64,000 nt of DNA from Peribacillus sp. ACCC06369 (GTDB lineage: Bacteria; Bacillota; Bacilli; Bacillales; DSM-1321), in the NCBI RefSeq assembly GCF_030348945.1, contig NZ_JAUCEN010000002.1, positions 2,232,001 to 2,296,000 on the forward strand. The letters are read 5' to 3'. Both the position numbers and the translations under genes were made by a program. This document shows positions 46,705-57,141 of the stretch, piece by piece. Position 1 is the stretch's first letter. The number at the start of each line of letters is the position of its first letter. The notes below the pieces were generated by a model. It was not told the origin of the DNA. It saw only the letters and a list, made by a program, of their open reading frames with translations, and did not search any database.

Positions 46705-47352
46705 ATGGACTTTAAAACGGATTTCAAACCACTAACGGTAGATCCAGACAAAATATATGATTATAGTTTTTCAATGATAGCTGAAGAAATGGGCGATCAT
46801 GATTTTTCTGAGGATGAATGGAAGATCGTCCGCCGGGTCATTCATGCTTCAGCTGATTTTGAATTGGGAAGAAGTGTCATCGTCCATCCAAATGCCATTC
46901 AAGCTGGTGTGGAAGCCATTCGCAAAGGTAGACATGTCATTGCGGATGTGCAAATGATCGAGAGCGGTACAGGCAAAAAAAGATTTCAAAAACACGGCGG
47001 GGACGTTCATTGCTACATTTCAGATCCAGATGTGATGGTCGAAGCAAAACGTTTGAATACGACAAGAGCGATCATTTCGATGCAAAAAGCCGTAAAGGAA
47101 AATGAAGGGGGCATTTATGCCATTGGCAATGCACCTACAGCTTTACTTGAGCTCATTCGCCTTATTAAAGAAGGGATTGCAAAGCCGGACTTAATTATTG
47201 GAATGCCTGTTGGGTTCGTTTCTGCAGCGGAATCGAAAGAGGAACTGGCTAAGATCACAGAAGTGCCATTCATTACGAATATTGGCCGAAAAGGTGGAAG
47301 TACTGTCACGGTTGCAGCATTGAACGCAATTTCCCTTTTAGCTGATAGTTAA
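46705..47352 (+). CDS. cbiC: Cobalt-precorrin-8 methylmutase CbiC
   Basis: A 215-residue methylmutase that moves the methyl group from C11 to C12. RRVIHASADFELGRSVIVHP includes the catalytic His, and PDLIIGMPVGFVSAAESKEE and FITNIGRKGGSTVTVAALNA are the other conserved blocks. AGGAGGAA ribosome binding site. Lies 15 bp after cbiJ. Confidence 0.95.
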   Translation: MDFKTDFKPLTVDPDKIYDYSFSMIAEEMGDHDFSEDEWKIVRRVIHASADFELGRSVIVHPNAIQAGVEAIRKGRHVIADVQMIESGTGKKRFQKHGGDVHCYISDPDVMVEAKRLNTTRAIISMQKAVKENEGGIYAIGNAPTALLELIRLIKEGIAKPDLIIGMPVGFVSAAESKEELAKITEVPFITNIGRKGGSTVTVAALNAISLLADS

Positions 47353-47357
47353 TAAAC

Positions 47358-48491
47358 ATGGAAAAGAAAGTAAAAAAAGATCCCTCACAAATGCGCCATG
47401 GGTATACGACGGGGGCATGTTCGACAGCCGTGACTAAAGCGGCATTGACCGCTTTGATCACGGGGGATGCCCTTGAGGAGGCTACAATCTCCTTGCCTAT
47501 CGGCCGTGATGCCACTTTCACCATTGAGAGATATGATATATCGGAAAATTCGGTTAGTGCAGAAACGATTAAAGATGCCGGAGATGATCCAGATGCCACC
47601 CATTTGGCACATATCATTTCTACTGTCAGCTGGTCGGATGCACCAGGAATCATCTTGGATGGAGGGATTGGTGTGGGGCGAGTGACCAAACCCGGGCTTC
47701 CCGTTCCTGTAGGGGAAGCGGCCATTAATCCTGTACCGCGCAAAATGATATTAACCACTGTGCAACAAACCTTGGAAGAATTTAAGATTAATAGAGGAGT
47801 GAAAGTCGTTATCTCCGTGCCTGCAGGTGAAGAAATAGCGAAAAAAACATTAAATGGCCGCCTCGGGATTGTGGGAGGCATTTCCATTTTGGGAACAAGG
47901 GGCACCGTCGTCCCTTTTTCCAGTTCCGCCTATATGGCAAGTATTGTCCAGGCTATCAGTGTCGCCAAGGCGAGTGGGTGTGAGCATCTTGTCTTAACCA
48001 CTGGCGGGCGCAGTGAAAAGTATGCAATGGGCCTTCTTCAGGATTTACCTGAGGAAGCCTTTATTGAAATGGGTGATTTTGTAGGCTTCTCACTTAAGCA
48101 ATGTAAAAGGCAGGGAATTAAAAAGGTATCACTGATTGGTATGATGGGGAAATTTTCTAAAGTTGCCCAAGGTGTGATGATGGTGCATTCAAAAAGCGCT
48201 CCGGTCGACTTCGGTTTTCTATCGGAAATAGCCCAAAGCGTCGGAGCTGAAGATGATCTTGTTCTTGAAATCAAGAATGCAAATACAGCGTCACAAGTCG
48301 GGGATATGATGTCAGCGATCAATAATTTTGATTTTTTTAATAAACTATGTGAATCCTGCTGTCACTCTGCTATAAAGCAAGTGAAGGGTGGCATTGAAAT
48401 GGAAACGGCGATTTATTCGTTGAAAGGACAATTACTGGGAAGGGCTGTTGGAATTGAGTCAATCGATGAAATTAATTGGGATAGGGGATAA
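47358..48491 (+). CDS. cbiD: Cobalt-precorrin-5B C1-methyltransferase CbiD
   Basis: A 377-residue C1-methyltransferase of the anaerobic pathway. The N-terminal [20 protein letters not shown] is diagnostic, and [20 protein letters not shown] follows in the second half. No Shine-Dalgarno is visible, but the start lies 5 bp after the cbiC stop, which implies translational coupling. Confidence 0.95.
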   Translation: MEKKVKKDPSQMRHGYTTGACSTAVTKAALTALITGDALEEATISLPIGRDATFTIERYDISENSVSAETIKDAGDDPDATHLAHIISTVSWSDAPGIILDGGIGVGRVTKPGLPVPVGEAAINPVPRKMILTTVQQTLEEFKINRGVKVVISVPAGEEIAKKTLNGRLGIVGGISILGTRGTVVPFSSSAYMASIVQAISVAKASGCEHLVLTTGGRSEKYAMGLLQDLPEEAFIEMGDFVGFSLKQCKRQGIKKVSLIGMMGKFSKVAQGVMMVHSKSAPVDFGFLSEIAQSVGAEDDLVLEIKNANTASQVGDMMSAINNFDFFNKLCESCCHSAIKQVKGGIEMETAIYSLKGQLLGRAVGIESIDEINWDRG

Positions 48492-49668
48492 CGGTCAGGA
48501 AAGCTTACTGCCTCAATATGCCCAATGGATAGAAGAAAGTGAAGTGCTGGTCGGGGGTGAGAGGGTCTTATCCTTCTTTCCTAACTATTCCGGCAAGAAG
48601 ATTGTCATAAAGGGCGGTTTGAAAAAAGTGGTAGAACAACTGCAGGATGAAACTCGTCCAACTGTTGTCTTGGCTTCCGGTGACCCATTGTTTTATGGAA
48701 TGGGAGGCTATCTTTCCAGCAAAATCAACATGGAGGTTTACCCATATTTCAGTTCCATTCAGCTTGCTTTTGCAAAAATGGGTGAAAGCTGGCAAGATGC
48801 TTTTCTAGTTAGTGTTCATGGCCGCAGTATGAAAGGGCTGGCCCAAAGGATTGATGGGCAAGCGAAAGTTGCCTTGCTTACTGACGTCGAAAATACTCCC
48901 AACCAACTGGCTAAATATCTCCTTTCATTCGGAATGACTGAATATCGGGCATTCGTGGCTGAAAATCTTCAAGGAGAAACTGAAAACTCAGGTTGGTATG
49001 AACTTGAGGAAATGATGGAGCGGGAATTTTCCCCGTTGAATGTCGTCATTTTAAAAAGAAAATCTGAAGGTCCAAGTTGGTCTTTAGGGATAGAAGATGA
49101 AGAATTTTCGCAACGTAAGCCGGATAAAGGACTCATAACCAAAAAGGAAATTAGAGTATTAAGCCTGCATGCGCTGAAGCTCAGAAAAAACAGCATAGTT
49201 TGGGATGTTGGGACGTGTACGGGGTCAATGGCAATTGAAGCGGCTAAGTTTGCATCCGAAGGACAAATCTTCGCAATTGAAAAAAATGAACCTGACTTAG
49301 AAAACTGTTATCAAAACCAAAGTAAATTCCGTACCGATATAACAGCCATTCATGGTAAAGCTCCGCAAGGATTGGAAACTTTTCCAGATCCTGATGCGAT
49401 CTTCATTGGGGGGACTGGCGGCGAAATGGTAGATTTAATCAATACCTGCTGTAAACGGCTTAAAGAGGGCGGCAGGATCGTTCTAAATGCTGCAACGATT
49501 GAGAATCTTTACCGGGCTAATGAGGCATTTGCGGAAGCTGGTTTTCACACTTCCATCATGCATGCGCAAATTTCCCGAAGTAAGCCAATATTGGGAATGA
49601 ACAGATTTGTACCACTTAATCCGGTTTATATCATTACTGCACAAAGAAAGGAAGACATGAATGAGTAA
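48466..49668 (+). CDS. cbiET: CbiET, bifunctional C5/C15-methyltransferase and decarboxylase
   Basis: A fusion of about 400 residues. The CbiE half (1 to about 195) is a precorrin methyltransferase fold ([15 protein letters not shown], then [17 protein letters not shown]). The CbiT half is a Rossmann SAM methyltransferase with [20 protein letters not shown] and later [13 protein letters not shown]. Together they methylate C5 and C15 and decarboxylate the C12 acetate. ATG 48466 is chosen, overlapping cbiD by 26 nt. An upstream in-frame TTG (48448) would add six residues with no better ribosome binding site. Confidence 0.92.
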   Translation: MKLIGIGDNGQESLLPQYAQWIEESEVLVGGERVLSFFPNYSGKKIVIKGGLKKVVEQLQDETRPTVVLASGDPLFYGMGGYLSSKINMEVYPYFSSIQLAFAKMGESWQDAFLVSVHGRSMKGLAQRIDGQAKVALLTDVENTPNQLAKYLLSFGMTEYRAFVAENLQGETENSGWYELEEMMEREFSPLNVVILKRKSEGPSWSLGIEDEEFSQRKPDKGLITKKEIRVLSLHALKLRKNSIVWDVGTCTGSMAIEAAKFASEGQIFAIEKNEPDLENCYQNQSKFRTDITAIHGKAPQGLETFPDPDAIFIGGTGGEMVDLINTCCKRLKEGGRIVLNAATIENLYRANEAFAEAGFHTSIMHAQISRSKPILGMNRFVPLNPVYIITAQRKEDMNE

Positions 49669-50368
49669 TCTTGGTACATTATATGGCCTTGGCGTTGGCC
49701 CAGGCGATCCAGAGCTTATTACAGTAAAGGCATTTCGCGTAATTCAGGAATCTCCGGTCATTGCATATCCAAAAAAAAGAAAAGGCAGTAAAAGCTACGC
49801 CCACCGTATCGTTGAAGTTTACATCCGTCCTGAAGAGAAGGATATGCTGGGCCTTGTTTTTCCGATGACGAAAGATCAAGCGATTTTGGATCGGGAATGG
49901 AACGGAACGGTTGAAAAGGTTTGGCAAAAGTTATACGAAGGAAAAGATGTCGCTTTCGTTACTGAAGGTGATCCTCTTTTATATAGTACGTTCATACATA
50001 TGATGAAATTAATGCAGGAGCTGCATCCCGAAGTCGAAATCAAGACAGTCCCGGGTATTTCTTCGTTTAATGGATCGGCGTCAAGGTTGGGCATCGCTTT
50101 GGCAGATGGTGATGATCATGTCGCGATTGTTCCGGCAAGGGATGATTATGAAGCGATGAAGAAGGCAATTGAAGATCATGATGCCGTGGTGTTCATTAAA
50201 GTGGCAAAAGTCATCGATTTAATGATTACTGTTTTAAAAGATTTAGACTTGCTTGAAAATGCCTCGGTCGTTACGAAAGTCACATCCGATGAAGAAGTGA
50301 TTTGGAAAGTGAGTGAATTGGAAGGACTTGAACTAGAATACTTAACATTGATGGTGGTGAGAAAATGA
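49661..50368 (+). CDS. cbiL: Cobalt-factor II C20-methyltransferase CbiL
   Basis: A 235-residue precorrin methyltransferase. [20 protein letters not shown] is the N-terminal SAM motif, followed by [16 protein letters not shown] and [19 protein letters not shown]. It adds the C20 methyl group, the first step after cobalt insertion. It overlaps cbiET by 8 nt. Confidence 0.95.
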   Translation: MSNLGTLYGLGVGPGDPELITVKAFRVIQESPVIAYPKKRKGSKSYAHRIVEVYIRPEEKDMLGLVFPMTKDQAILDREWNGTVEKVWQKLYEGKDVAFVTEGDPLLYSTFIHMMKLMQELHPEVEIKTVPGISSFNGSASRLGIALADGDDHVAIVPARDDYEAMKKAIEDHDAVVFIKVAKVIDLMITVLKDLDLLENASVVTKVTSDEEVIWKVSELEGLELEYLTLMVVRK

Positions 50369-51141
50369 AGATATTTATTGTAGGCGCTGGCCCAGGAGAT
50401 CCGGATTTGATTACTGTAAAAGGATTGAACATTCTTCAAACGGCGGATGTGATTTTATATACGGATTCGTTAGTGAATGAGGAATTGATTGCTAAGGCAA
50501 AACCGGATGCCGAGGTGCTAAAAACGGCTGGAATGCATTTGGAAGAAATTGTTGGCATTATGGTTGATCGGGTTAAAGAAGGAAAGCTGGTTGCCAGGAT
50601 CCATACAGGGGATCCTGCCATGTACGGCGCAATCATGGAACAAATTGTCCTATTGAAGAAAGAAGGTATTGGTTATGAGGTGATCCCTGGCGTAAGTTCG
50701 GTGTTCGCCTCGGCAGCGGCAATAGGAGCAGAGCTGACTATCCCGGATTTAACCCAGACACTCATATTGACGAGGGCTGAAGGACGTACGCCTGTTCCGG
50801 AATTTGAGAAGTTACGTGATTTGGCTAGTCATCACTGTACGATTGCCCTCTTCTTGAGTGCGACCTTGACTAAAAAAATCGTTAAAGAACTCCAGGCAGC
50901 CGGTTGGCAGGATGATACTCCGGTCGCAGTCATTCAACGGGCAACATGGCCGGACCAAAAAATCGTCCGTACCACTTTAGTGAATTTAGATGATGATATG
51001 CGTAAAAATGGTATCCGCAAGCATGCAATGATTTTGGCTGGATGGGCGTTAGATCCTAATATCCATGATAAAGATGAATACCGTTCCAAACTATATGATG
51101 CGAGTTTTACCCACGGTTTCAGAAAAGGTGTTAAGCCATGA
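50365..51141 (+). CDS. cbiF: Cobalt-precorrin-4 C11-methyltransferase CbiF
   Basis: A 258-residue methyltransferase with VGAGPGDPDLITVKGLNIL, RIHTGDPAMYGAIMEQIVLL and EVIPGVSSVFASAAAIGAEL in order. It methylates C11 after ring contraction. The ATGA overlap with cbiL (4 nt) implies coupled translation. Confidence 0.95.
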   Translation: MKIFIVGAGPGDPDLITVKGLNILQTADVILYTDSLVNEELIAKAKPDAEVLKTAGMHLEEIVGIMVDRVKEGKLVARIHTGDPAMYGAIMEQIVLLKKEGIGYEVIPGVSSVFASAAAIGAELTIPDLTQTLILTRAEGRTPVPEFEKLRDLASHHCTIALFLSATLTKKIVKELQAAGWQDDTPVAVIQRATWPDQKIVRTTLVNLDDDMRKNGIRKHAMILAGWALDPNIHDKDEYRSKLYDASFTHGFRKGVKP

Positions 51142-52262
51142 TCATTGAATTGAAGGAAGAGGAACTTGCTCCCATTAAACGGTCACATACTTATGCGATC
51201 GTTGCGATTACAAAGCATGGTGTCGAGCTGGCACGAAAATTACATACCGTTTTTTCGAATTCCGATCTTTATTACATGAGCAAATTTGAAAAAGGGGACG
51301 AAGAGCATAAACAGATCCAGCTTTTTTCGGGAAGTGTCCGTATGCTTTTACCAGCTTTATTCAAGGAATATAAAGGAATCATTTTAATTATTTCACTCGG
51401 TGCAGTCGTGCGGATGATTGCACCAATTTTGAAGGATAAGAAAACGGATCCAGGTGTGGTTGTCATTGATGACAAAGGGGAAAATGTCATCAGTGTACTG
51501 TCAGGGCATCTTGGGGGAGCAAATGAACTGTCTAAGGAAGTTGCTGCTGCCCTTGACGCAAAAGCTATAATCACTACGGCTTCGGATGTACAAAAAACGA
51601 TTCCTGTCGACTTATTCGGCCAGCGTTTTGGCTGGGTTTGGGATTCTGCAGAAAAATTGACGCCAGTAAGTGCGTCCGTTGTAAATGAAGAGCATGTTGC
51701 CGTTGTACAGGAGTCAGGTGAACGGAACTGGTGGTCGTATGAAACGGCATTACCTGAACGGATAATCGTATACCCGTCTATTGAAGAAGCGCTTCAAGCA
51801 AAGCCACAAGCAGCCCTGGTCGTGACTCACCGCATGCTTAGCCAGCCGGAAAAGAAAATCTTGGAAAATGGGATTGTCTACCGCCCTCAAGTCATTGCTC
51901 TCGGTATCGGGTGCAATAGAGGAACAGCGGCTGCCGAAATTGAGCAGGTGATTGAAGAAACACTAGCGGAATTATCGTTTTCCTTAAAAAGCGTTAAAGC
52001 GATCTGTACCATTTCCTTAAAGAAAGACGAAATTGGCTTAATTGAAGTTGTTAAAAAATATGGCTGGGAATTTGTTTATTATGAACCGGAAGAGCTTAAT
52101 CAAGCTCAGATCGAAGCGCCATCCGATACAGTATTTAAATATACAGGTGCATATGGTGTGAGTGAACCGGCTGTCAGGATTTATACGAAAGCCGAACAAT
52201 TGGAACTGGTTAAAAAAAAATCGGGGAACGTAACCATATCAGTTGGGATCATTCCTTTTTAA
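51138..52262 (+). CDS. cbiG: Cobalt-precorrin-5A hydrolase CbiG
   Basis: A 374-residue enzyme that opens the delta-lactone of cobalt-precorrin-5A with loss of acetaldehyde. The central SLGAVVRMIAPILKDKKTDP, then LSGHLGGANELSKEVA, and the C-terminal ALGIGCNRGTAAAEIEQVIE block are the CbiG/CobE signature. Overlaps cbiF by 4 nt. Confidence 0.94.
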   Translation: MIIELKEEELAPIKRSHTYAIVAITKHGVELARKLHTVFSNSDLYYMSKFEKGDEEHKQIQLFSGSVRMLLPALFKEYKGIILIISLGAVVRMIAPILKDKKTDPGVVVIDDKGENVISVLSGHLGGANELSKEVAAALDAKAIITTASDVQKTIPVDLFGQRFGWVWDSAEKLTPVSASVVNEEHVAVVQESGERNWWSYETALPERIIVYPSIEEALQAKPQAALVVTHRMLSQPEKKILENGIVYRPQVIALGIGCNRGTAAAEIEQVIEETLAELSFSLKSVKAICTISLKKDEIGLIEVVKKYGWEFVYYEPEELNQAQIEAPSDTVFKYTGAYGVSEPAVRIYTKAEQLELVKKKSGNVTISVGIIPF

Positions 52263-52278
52263 GGAGGCAGAAACCTAT

Positions 52279-53694
52279 ATGAACGATAGAAGATTGGTAA
52301 TTGCAGGTACCGGAAGCGGTGTCGGAAAAACGACATTGACCATCGGAATCATGGCAGCCCTCCAGAAGAAAGGCTATACGGTTCAAGGGTTCAAATGTGG
52401 TCCTGACTATATTGATCCAACCTATCATACTGCAGTTACAGGACGAATTTCACGTAATCTTGACAGTTGGATGTTCGAACATGACACCGTCAAGGAAATT
52501 CTTAACAAAGCAGCTACTGGAGCTGATATATCGATCATCGAAGGAGTCATGGGCTTTTTCGATGGCAAAAGTCCTTTATCCAATACAGGATCGACCGCTG
52601 AAATCAGCGTCATCACGCAAAGCCCTGTCCTGTTGGTAGTCAACTGTGCCAGCATGGCACGGAGCGCGGCTGCCATTGTAAAAGGATTTCAGGACTTTTC
52701 GACCGGTCCGAACATCATTGGGGTCATTGCCAATCAAGTAGGAAGTGTAGGCCATTACAAAATCGTCAAATCAGCCATTGAGCAAGAATGCGATGTACCG
52801 GTGCTGGGATATATGAAACGGGAAATGGATATTGATATTCCTAGCCGTCATTTGGGCTTGATTCCTGCGATTGAACGCGGTGAACTTAACCCGTTTTTCG
52901 ATAAGCTTGCACAATTGGTCATGGGAACGATCGATATCGATCAGTTATACCGTTTGTCAAAGACAAGGGCCGTTTCCAGTGGAAACTCAAATATATTTCA
53001 ACCCCAAAATGAAAAGGAGGTGTGCATTGCCGTCGCAAAAGATGCAGCCTTCAATTTCTATTATCAGGAAAATCTTGAGTTGCTTGAAGCATATGGGGCG
53101 AACATCAAGTATTTTTCTCCATTAAAAGGGGAAGAAGTTCCAATGGATGCTGATGGCTTATACCTTGGAGGCGGTTTTCCTGAGGAATTTGCAGATGAAC
53201 TTTCTGGGAACGTGGGTGCTATCAGATCCATCAGAACCTCCATTGAAAAGGGGATGCCGACCCTGGCGGAATGTGGGGGTTTCATGTTTTTGAGCAAATC
53301 GATTGAAACAACTTCAGGAGAAACGCATCAGATGGCAGGAATGATACCAGGCAGGATTAAAATGCAGAAAAAACTTGCGGCACTTGGGTATCGTGAAATT
53401 ACAGGAACTTCAAGCAATTTTTTGATCAATGAAACTGAACAGGCAAAAGGTCATGAATTCCACTACTCGACATTTGAAGCGGATGATGATCTTACACATG
53501 CTTACGAAGCCAAAGGCAGATTCGGTTCCAAACAAGAGGGGTGTGTATTAGGTAACCTTGTTGCAGGGTATACACACTTTCATTTTGCTTCCAATCCAAT
53601 ATTGGCAAAGAACTGGATCAATGCTTGCTTAAAACAAAAAAACAGATTCACACAAGAAACCATCAACATGGAAAAGGTATTTTTTGAAGATTAA
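52279..53694 (+). CDS. cbiA: Cobyrinate a,c-diamide synthase CbiA
   Basis: A 471-residue glutamine-dependent amidase that amidates the a and c side chains. P-loop GTGSGVGKTTLTIG near residues 10-23. The C-terminal class I glutaminase domain has the nucleophile Cys332 (LAECGGFMFL) and the HYSTFE and THFHF stretches near the end. ATG 52279 is preferred because AAGGAGG lies about 12 nt before it. An in-frame earlier start at 52243 is inside cbiG and lacks a ribosome binding site. Confidence 0.94.
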   Translation: MNDRRLVIAGTGSGVGKTTLTIGIMAALQKKGYTVQGFKCGPDYIDPTYHTAVTGRISRNLDSWMFEHDTVKEILNKAATGADISIIEGVMGFFDGKSPLSNTGSTAEISVITQSPVLLVVNCASMARSAAAIVKGFQDFSTGPNIIGVIANQVGSVGHYKIVKSAIEQECDVPVLGYMKREMDIDIPSRHLGLIPAIERGELNPFFDKLAQLVMGTIDIDQLYRLSKTRAVSSGNSNIFQPQNEKEVCIAVAKDAAFNFYYQENLELLEAYGANIKYFSPLKGEEVPMDADGLYLGGGFPEEFADELSGNVGAIRSIRTSIEKGMPTLAECGGFMFLSKSIETTSGETHQMAGMIPGRIKMQKKLAALGYREITGTSSNFLINETEQAKGHEFHYSTFEADDDLTHAYEAKGRFGSKQEGCVLGNLVAGYTHFHFASNPILAKNWINACLKQKNRFTQETINMEKVFFED

Positions 53695-53708
53695 GAGGAG
53701 GCGCGAGC

Positions 53709-54518
53709 ATGAAACCGGGAAAAGTACATCTGGTCGGTGCGGGTCCCGGAGATCCGAAACTGATTACGGTATATGGGCTGGAATGTATCCAAAAGGCGGA
53801 TGTCATTGCATATGACAGGCTTGTCAATCCAGAACTATTAACCTATGCTAAAGAAAATGCAGAATTGGTATATTGCGGAAAATCACCAGGGAAACATCAT
53901 CTCATTCAAAATGAAATACATGAACTTTTAGTGGAAAAAGCATTACAGGGGAAAAACGTCACCCGTCTAAAAGGTGGAGATCCATTTGTCTTTGGTCGGG
54001 GCGGTGAGGAAGCAGAGATACTGGCTGCTAACGGAATTGAATATGATATCGTCCCAGGAATCACAGCGGGAATCGCAGCTCCGGCTTATGCGGGCATCCC
54101 GGTTACCCACCGTGAACATGCCTCAAGTTATGCAATTGTGACAGGACATGGCCGTGATTACAAGGGGCAGGATAACCTGAATTGGCAGGCATTGGCCCAA
54201 GGCATCGATACCATCGCTTTTTATATGGGAATAGGTAATATGCCGTTTATCTGTGAAAAATTGATGGAGCATGGCAGGGACGGTAAAACGCCAGTGGCTG
54301 TCATCGAATGGGGTACGACAGATAAACAGAGGACGATTACAGGTACTTTGAGTTCGATTTCTTTGCTGGCTATAAAAGAGGAAATTCAAAATCCGTCAAT
54401 CTTTCTAGTAGGCGATGTCGTCCAATTAAGGGAGAAAATCCAATGGTTTGAAAGAGTGATTGAATCAGAGTCCACTTTTGAAGGGAATGAGTCGGAATGT
54501 CCATCATTCAAGAATTGA
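53709..54518 (+). CDS. cobA: Uroporphyrinogen-III C-methyltransferase (CobA/CysG-A)
   Basis: A 269-residue SUMT that makes precorrin-2 from uroporphyrinogen III with two methyl transfers. VGAGPGDPKLITVYGLECIQ, LKGGDPFVFGRGGEEAEIL and DIVPGITAGIAAPAYAGIPV are all present. The dehydrogenase/ferrochelatase half of full CysG is absent, so oxidation to sirohydrochlorin must come from another gene, not in the window. AGGAGGCGC site before ATG. Overlaps cbiY by 22 nt. Confidence 0.95.
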   Translation: MKPGKVHLVGAGPGDPKLITVYGLECIQKADVIAYDRLVNPELLTYAKENAELVYCGKSPGKHHLIQNEIHELLVEKALQGKNVTRLKGGDPFVFGRGGEEAEILAANGIEYDIVPGITAGIAAPAYAGIPVTHREHASSYAIVTGHGRDYKGQDNLNWQALAQGIDTIAFYMGIGNMPFICEKLMEHGRDGKTPVAVIEWGTTDKQRTITGTLSSISLLAIKEEIQNPSIFLVGDVVQLREKIQWFERVIESESTFEGNESECPSFKN

Positions 54519-55060
54519 AGGAACGCAGGGCAATAAGGAATTACGAAGAAAAAGAAGTGGAAGACCAAAAAATCAGGCAGTTATTGGAAGCGGCTACCTA
54601 TGCCCCAAATGACCGTTTACGTGAACCTTGGAGTTTTTATGTGATCAAGGGAGAAGCGAAGCAACGTTATGAAAGATTGGCAGAAAAGTATTTACATGAA
54701 CGCTTCCCGACCAAACCAAAATTGATTGATAGTTCACTGGAAGTCGTAAAGACGACACCGCTTATCATTGTCGTGACTTCCGATATATTGCCTGACGATC
54801 CGGATTCATCCGAAGACAATGTTTTTGCTTCTTGTTGTGCCGTCCATTCGATGTGGCTTGCCGCAAAAGAACTTGGTCTTGGATTCGTTTGGCGCACTAG
54901 GGGAGTGGGTCTTGTCAGGGATGAACGCCTGCACGGATTCATCGGTTCACCGGAAAATAAAAAAGTGATCGGCACCATTTTTGTCGGATATCCTAAAGAC
55001 GATCAACCAGCTCCTGCTACTAAAAGGACTTCATACATAGAGAAAACAGTATGGCTATGA
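54497..55060 (+). CDS. cbiY: CbiY, nitroreductase-family flavoprotein
   Basis: A 187-residue nitroreductase-like FMN protein: LKERRAIRNYEEKEVEDQKI at the start, then EAATYAPNDRLREPWSFYVI. In the B. megaterium cobI operon the gene at this position is called cbiY. A BluB-like flavin-cleaving role has been considered, but the family is also broad reductases that could keep cobalt or flavins reduced. The residues that would prove BluB activity cannot be assigned by eye. It overlaps the cobA gene by 22 nt. Confidence 0.78.
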   Translation: MSIIQELKERRAIRNYEEKEVEDQKIRQLLEAATYAPNDRLREPWSFYVIKGEAKQRYERLAEKYLHERFPTKPKLIDSSLEVVKTTPLIIVVTSDILPDDPDSSEDNVFASCCAVHSMWLAAKELGLGFVWRTRGVGLVRDERLHGFIGSPENKKVIGTIFVGYPKDDQPAPATKRTSYIEKTVWL

Positions 55061-55074
55061 AGGTAGGTGAGTGA

Positions 55075-55611
55075 GTGGCACGCAGAGGATTATTCCTTAT
55101 TTATACGGGAAATGGGAAAGGGAAGACGACTGCCTCATTAGGGGTGACTTTAAGGGCGATCGGCAGAGGAATGAATGTCAAATTCCTTCAGTTCATAAAA
55201 TCTCCAGAGCGTACATATGGGGAAGCATTGGCTTTAAAGAAATTAGGAGTTGAAATGGAACAGCTAGGCATTGGTTTTACATGGACCAAAACACCAGAAG
55301 AGCATCGCAGCGCATTACAGTTAGCTTGGGAAAAGGCGAAACAGGCCCTTGGTGATCCTGACATTGATTTACTTGTTCTGGATGAGTTGAACAATGCGTT
55401 AGCCATCTCCAAATTCCCGATAGAAGATGTCTTGCCACTGACTGAAATCATCGATGCGATTCGTAATCGTCCCGCTCATATGCATTTAGTCATTACCGGT
55501 AGGGATGCCAAGCAAGAGCTTATGGAAATGGCGGATTTGGTTTCATCCATTGAGGCGACCAAGCATTATTATGACGAGGGTATCGGCGCTGTCAAAGGAT
55601 TAGAGTTTTAG
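55075..55611 (+). CDS. btuR: Cob(I)alamin adenosyltransferase BtuR/CobO
   Basis: A 178-residue BtuR/CobO-type enzyme that attaches the 5'-deoxyadenosyl group to cobalt. The P-loop GNGKGKTT is at residues 12-19, and LLVLDELNNALAISKF is the second nucleotide motif. Start codon GTG 55075 behind AGGTAGGTGAG. No ATG is available in this frame near the ribosome binding site. It lies 14 bp after cbiY. Confidence 0.93.
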   Translation: MARRGLFLIYTGNGKGKTTASLGVTLRAIGRGMNVKFLQFIKSPERTYGEALALKKLGVEMEQLGIGFTWTKTPEEHRSALQLAWEKAKQALGDPDIDLLVLDELNNALAISKFPIEDVLPLTEIIDAIRNRPAHMHLVITGRDAKQELMEMADLVSSIEATKHYYDEGIGAVKGLEF

Positions 55612-55623
55612 GGGGTGAGCGGA

Positions 55624-57141
55624 ATGAAGGCACGATCCATCATGATACAAGGGACGTCATCCGATGTAGGGAAAAGTTTGATTTGTACGGCATTTTGCCG
55701 GGTATTTTCCAATAAAGGATTACGTGTTGTCCCATTCAAATCACAAAACATGGCTTTGAATTCTTTTGTAACCTTGGATGGCGGTGAAATCGGAAGGGCT
55801 CAAGGAGTACAGGCGGAGGCAGCGCGGATCACGGCAACAACGGATATGAATCCGATATTACTGAAACCGAAGCAGGATATGGTTTCGGAAGTCATCGTGC
55901 ACGGTAAGCATTTTCTTGATATGAATGCAAAAAGCTATCGGAATCAATTTGTCCAAGAAGCCATGCCCATCATCCGTAAATCGGTGGAAAAGCTTCAAGA
56001 TGAATATGACATCATCGTACTCGAAGGTGCAGGAAGTCCGGCTGAAATTAACCTTAAGGACCGGGATATTGCGAATATGCGAATGGCCAAACTCGCGGAT
56101 GCGGCTGTCATTTTAGTGGCCGATATTGATCGTGGTGGAGTATTTGCGTCCATAATCGGGACGCTTGCCTTATTGGATAAAGATGAACGCGATTGTGTAA
56201 AGGGGATCATCATCAATAAATTTCGTGGCATGCGAGAACTGTTGGACGATGGCATTGAATGGTTGGAAAAGGAAACCGGGATTCCGGTTCTCGGGGTGCT
56301 TCCCTATTTAGATGTGAATATTGAAGCGGAAGATTCGCTAGCACTCTCTTCCTTACGTTTTAAAAAACCTAAAAAGGCTGAGTTTCCGATTGATGTAGCC
56401 GTCTTGAGATTTCCGCGGATTTCCAATTTTACAGATGTGGATCCTTTTTTTGATGAACCTGGAGTAGGTGTCCGGCTAGTAAGCAGTGTCAATGAGTTAG
56501 GTAATCCTGACCTTCTTATTTTGCCGGGTACAAAAAACACGATGGAAGATTTAGAGTGGATGAAACATGTGGGGTTGGATGGAGCCATCAATGAACTGCG
56601 TGAACAAGGGACGATGATCTTTGGTATATGCGGCGGTTTTCAAATGCTTGGGACTAAACTTTTCGATCCTGACGCTGTAGAAGGTAATGGTGAGAACGCA
56701 GAAGGGCTTTCGCTTCTTCCGGTGGAAACCGTATTTCAAGCAGAAAAGAAAACAGTACAAATGGAAGGTGTACTTTCTGCTGGGATAATGGAAGGTCGAA
56801 TGAACCTTAACGGTTTCGAAATACATTTAGGCAGAACGACATTGAAGTCACAAGTAGAGCCCTTTCTTTTATTGAAGGATGGAAGAGAGGATGGAGCCAT
56901 ATCCACTGACAACAAGGTAATGGGAACATACCTTCATGGGATTTTCCATAATCGCTTGTTCACTAGATTACTAGTTAACCAAATTCGGCGGAACAAGGGG
57001 TTGGATGAAGTGAATGAAAACGTTCAAAGCGACTCGGAGCGTAGGGAGGAAGCGTACAATCTCTTGGCTTCCCATTTGGAAGAAAACATTGATATGGATA
57101 CCATCTATCAATGGCTGCAGCTGGAAACTACAGAAAGTTGA
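55624..57141 (+). CDS. cbiP: Cobyric acid synthase CbiP/CobQ
   Basis: A 505-residue glutamine-dependent amidase that amidates b, d, e and g side chains of adenosylcobyrinate diamide. N-terminal IQGTSSDVGKSLICTAF P-loop, then FKSQNMALNSFVTLDGGEIG. The C-terminal glutaminase has nucleophile Cys336 (FGICGGFQMLG) and TYLHGIFHN. ATG 55624 follows GGGGGTGAG; an in-frame GTG at 55615 lies inside that site. It follows btuR by 12 bp and ends the operon. In the B. megaterium operon the row ends at btuR, so this gene is an addition. Confidence 0.94.
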   Translation: MKARSIMIQGTSSDVGKSLICTAFCRVFSNKGLRVVPFKSQNMALNSFVTLDGGEIGRAQGVQAEAARITATTDMNPILLKPKQDMVSEVIVHGKHFLDMNAKSYRNQFVQEAMPIIRKSVEKLQDEYDIIVLEGAGSPAEINLKDRDIANMRMAKLADAAVILVADIDRGGVFASIIGTLALLDKDERDCVKGIIINKFRGMRELLDDGIEWLEKETGIPVLGVLPYLDVNIEAEDSLALSSLRFKKPKKAEFPIDVAVLRFPRISNFTDVDPFFDEPGVGVRLVSSVNELGNPDLLILPGTKNTMEDLEWMKHVGLDGAINELREQGTMIFGICGGFQMLGTKLFDPDAVEGNGENAEGLSLLPVETVFQAEKKTVQMEGVLSAGIMEGRMNLNGFEIHLGRTTLKSQVEPFLLLKDGREDGAISTDNKVMGTYLHGIFHNRLFTRLLVNQIRRNKGLDEVNENVQSDSERREEAYNLLASHLEENIDMDTIYQWLQLETTES

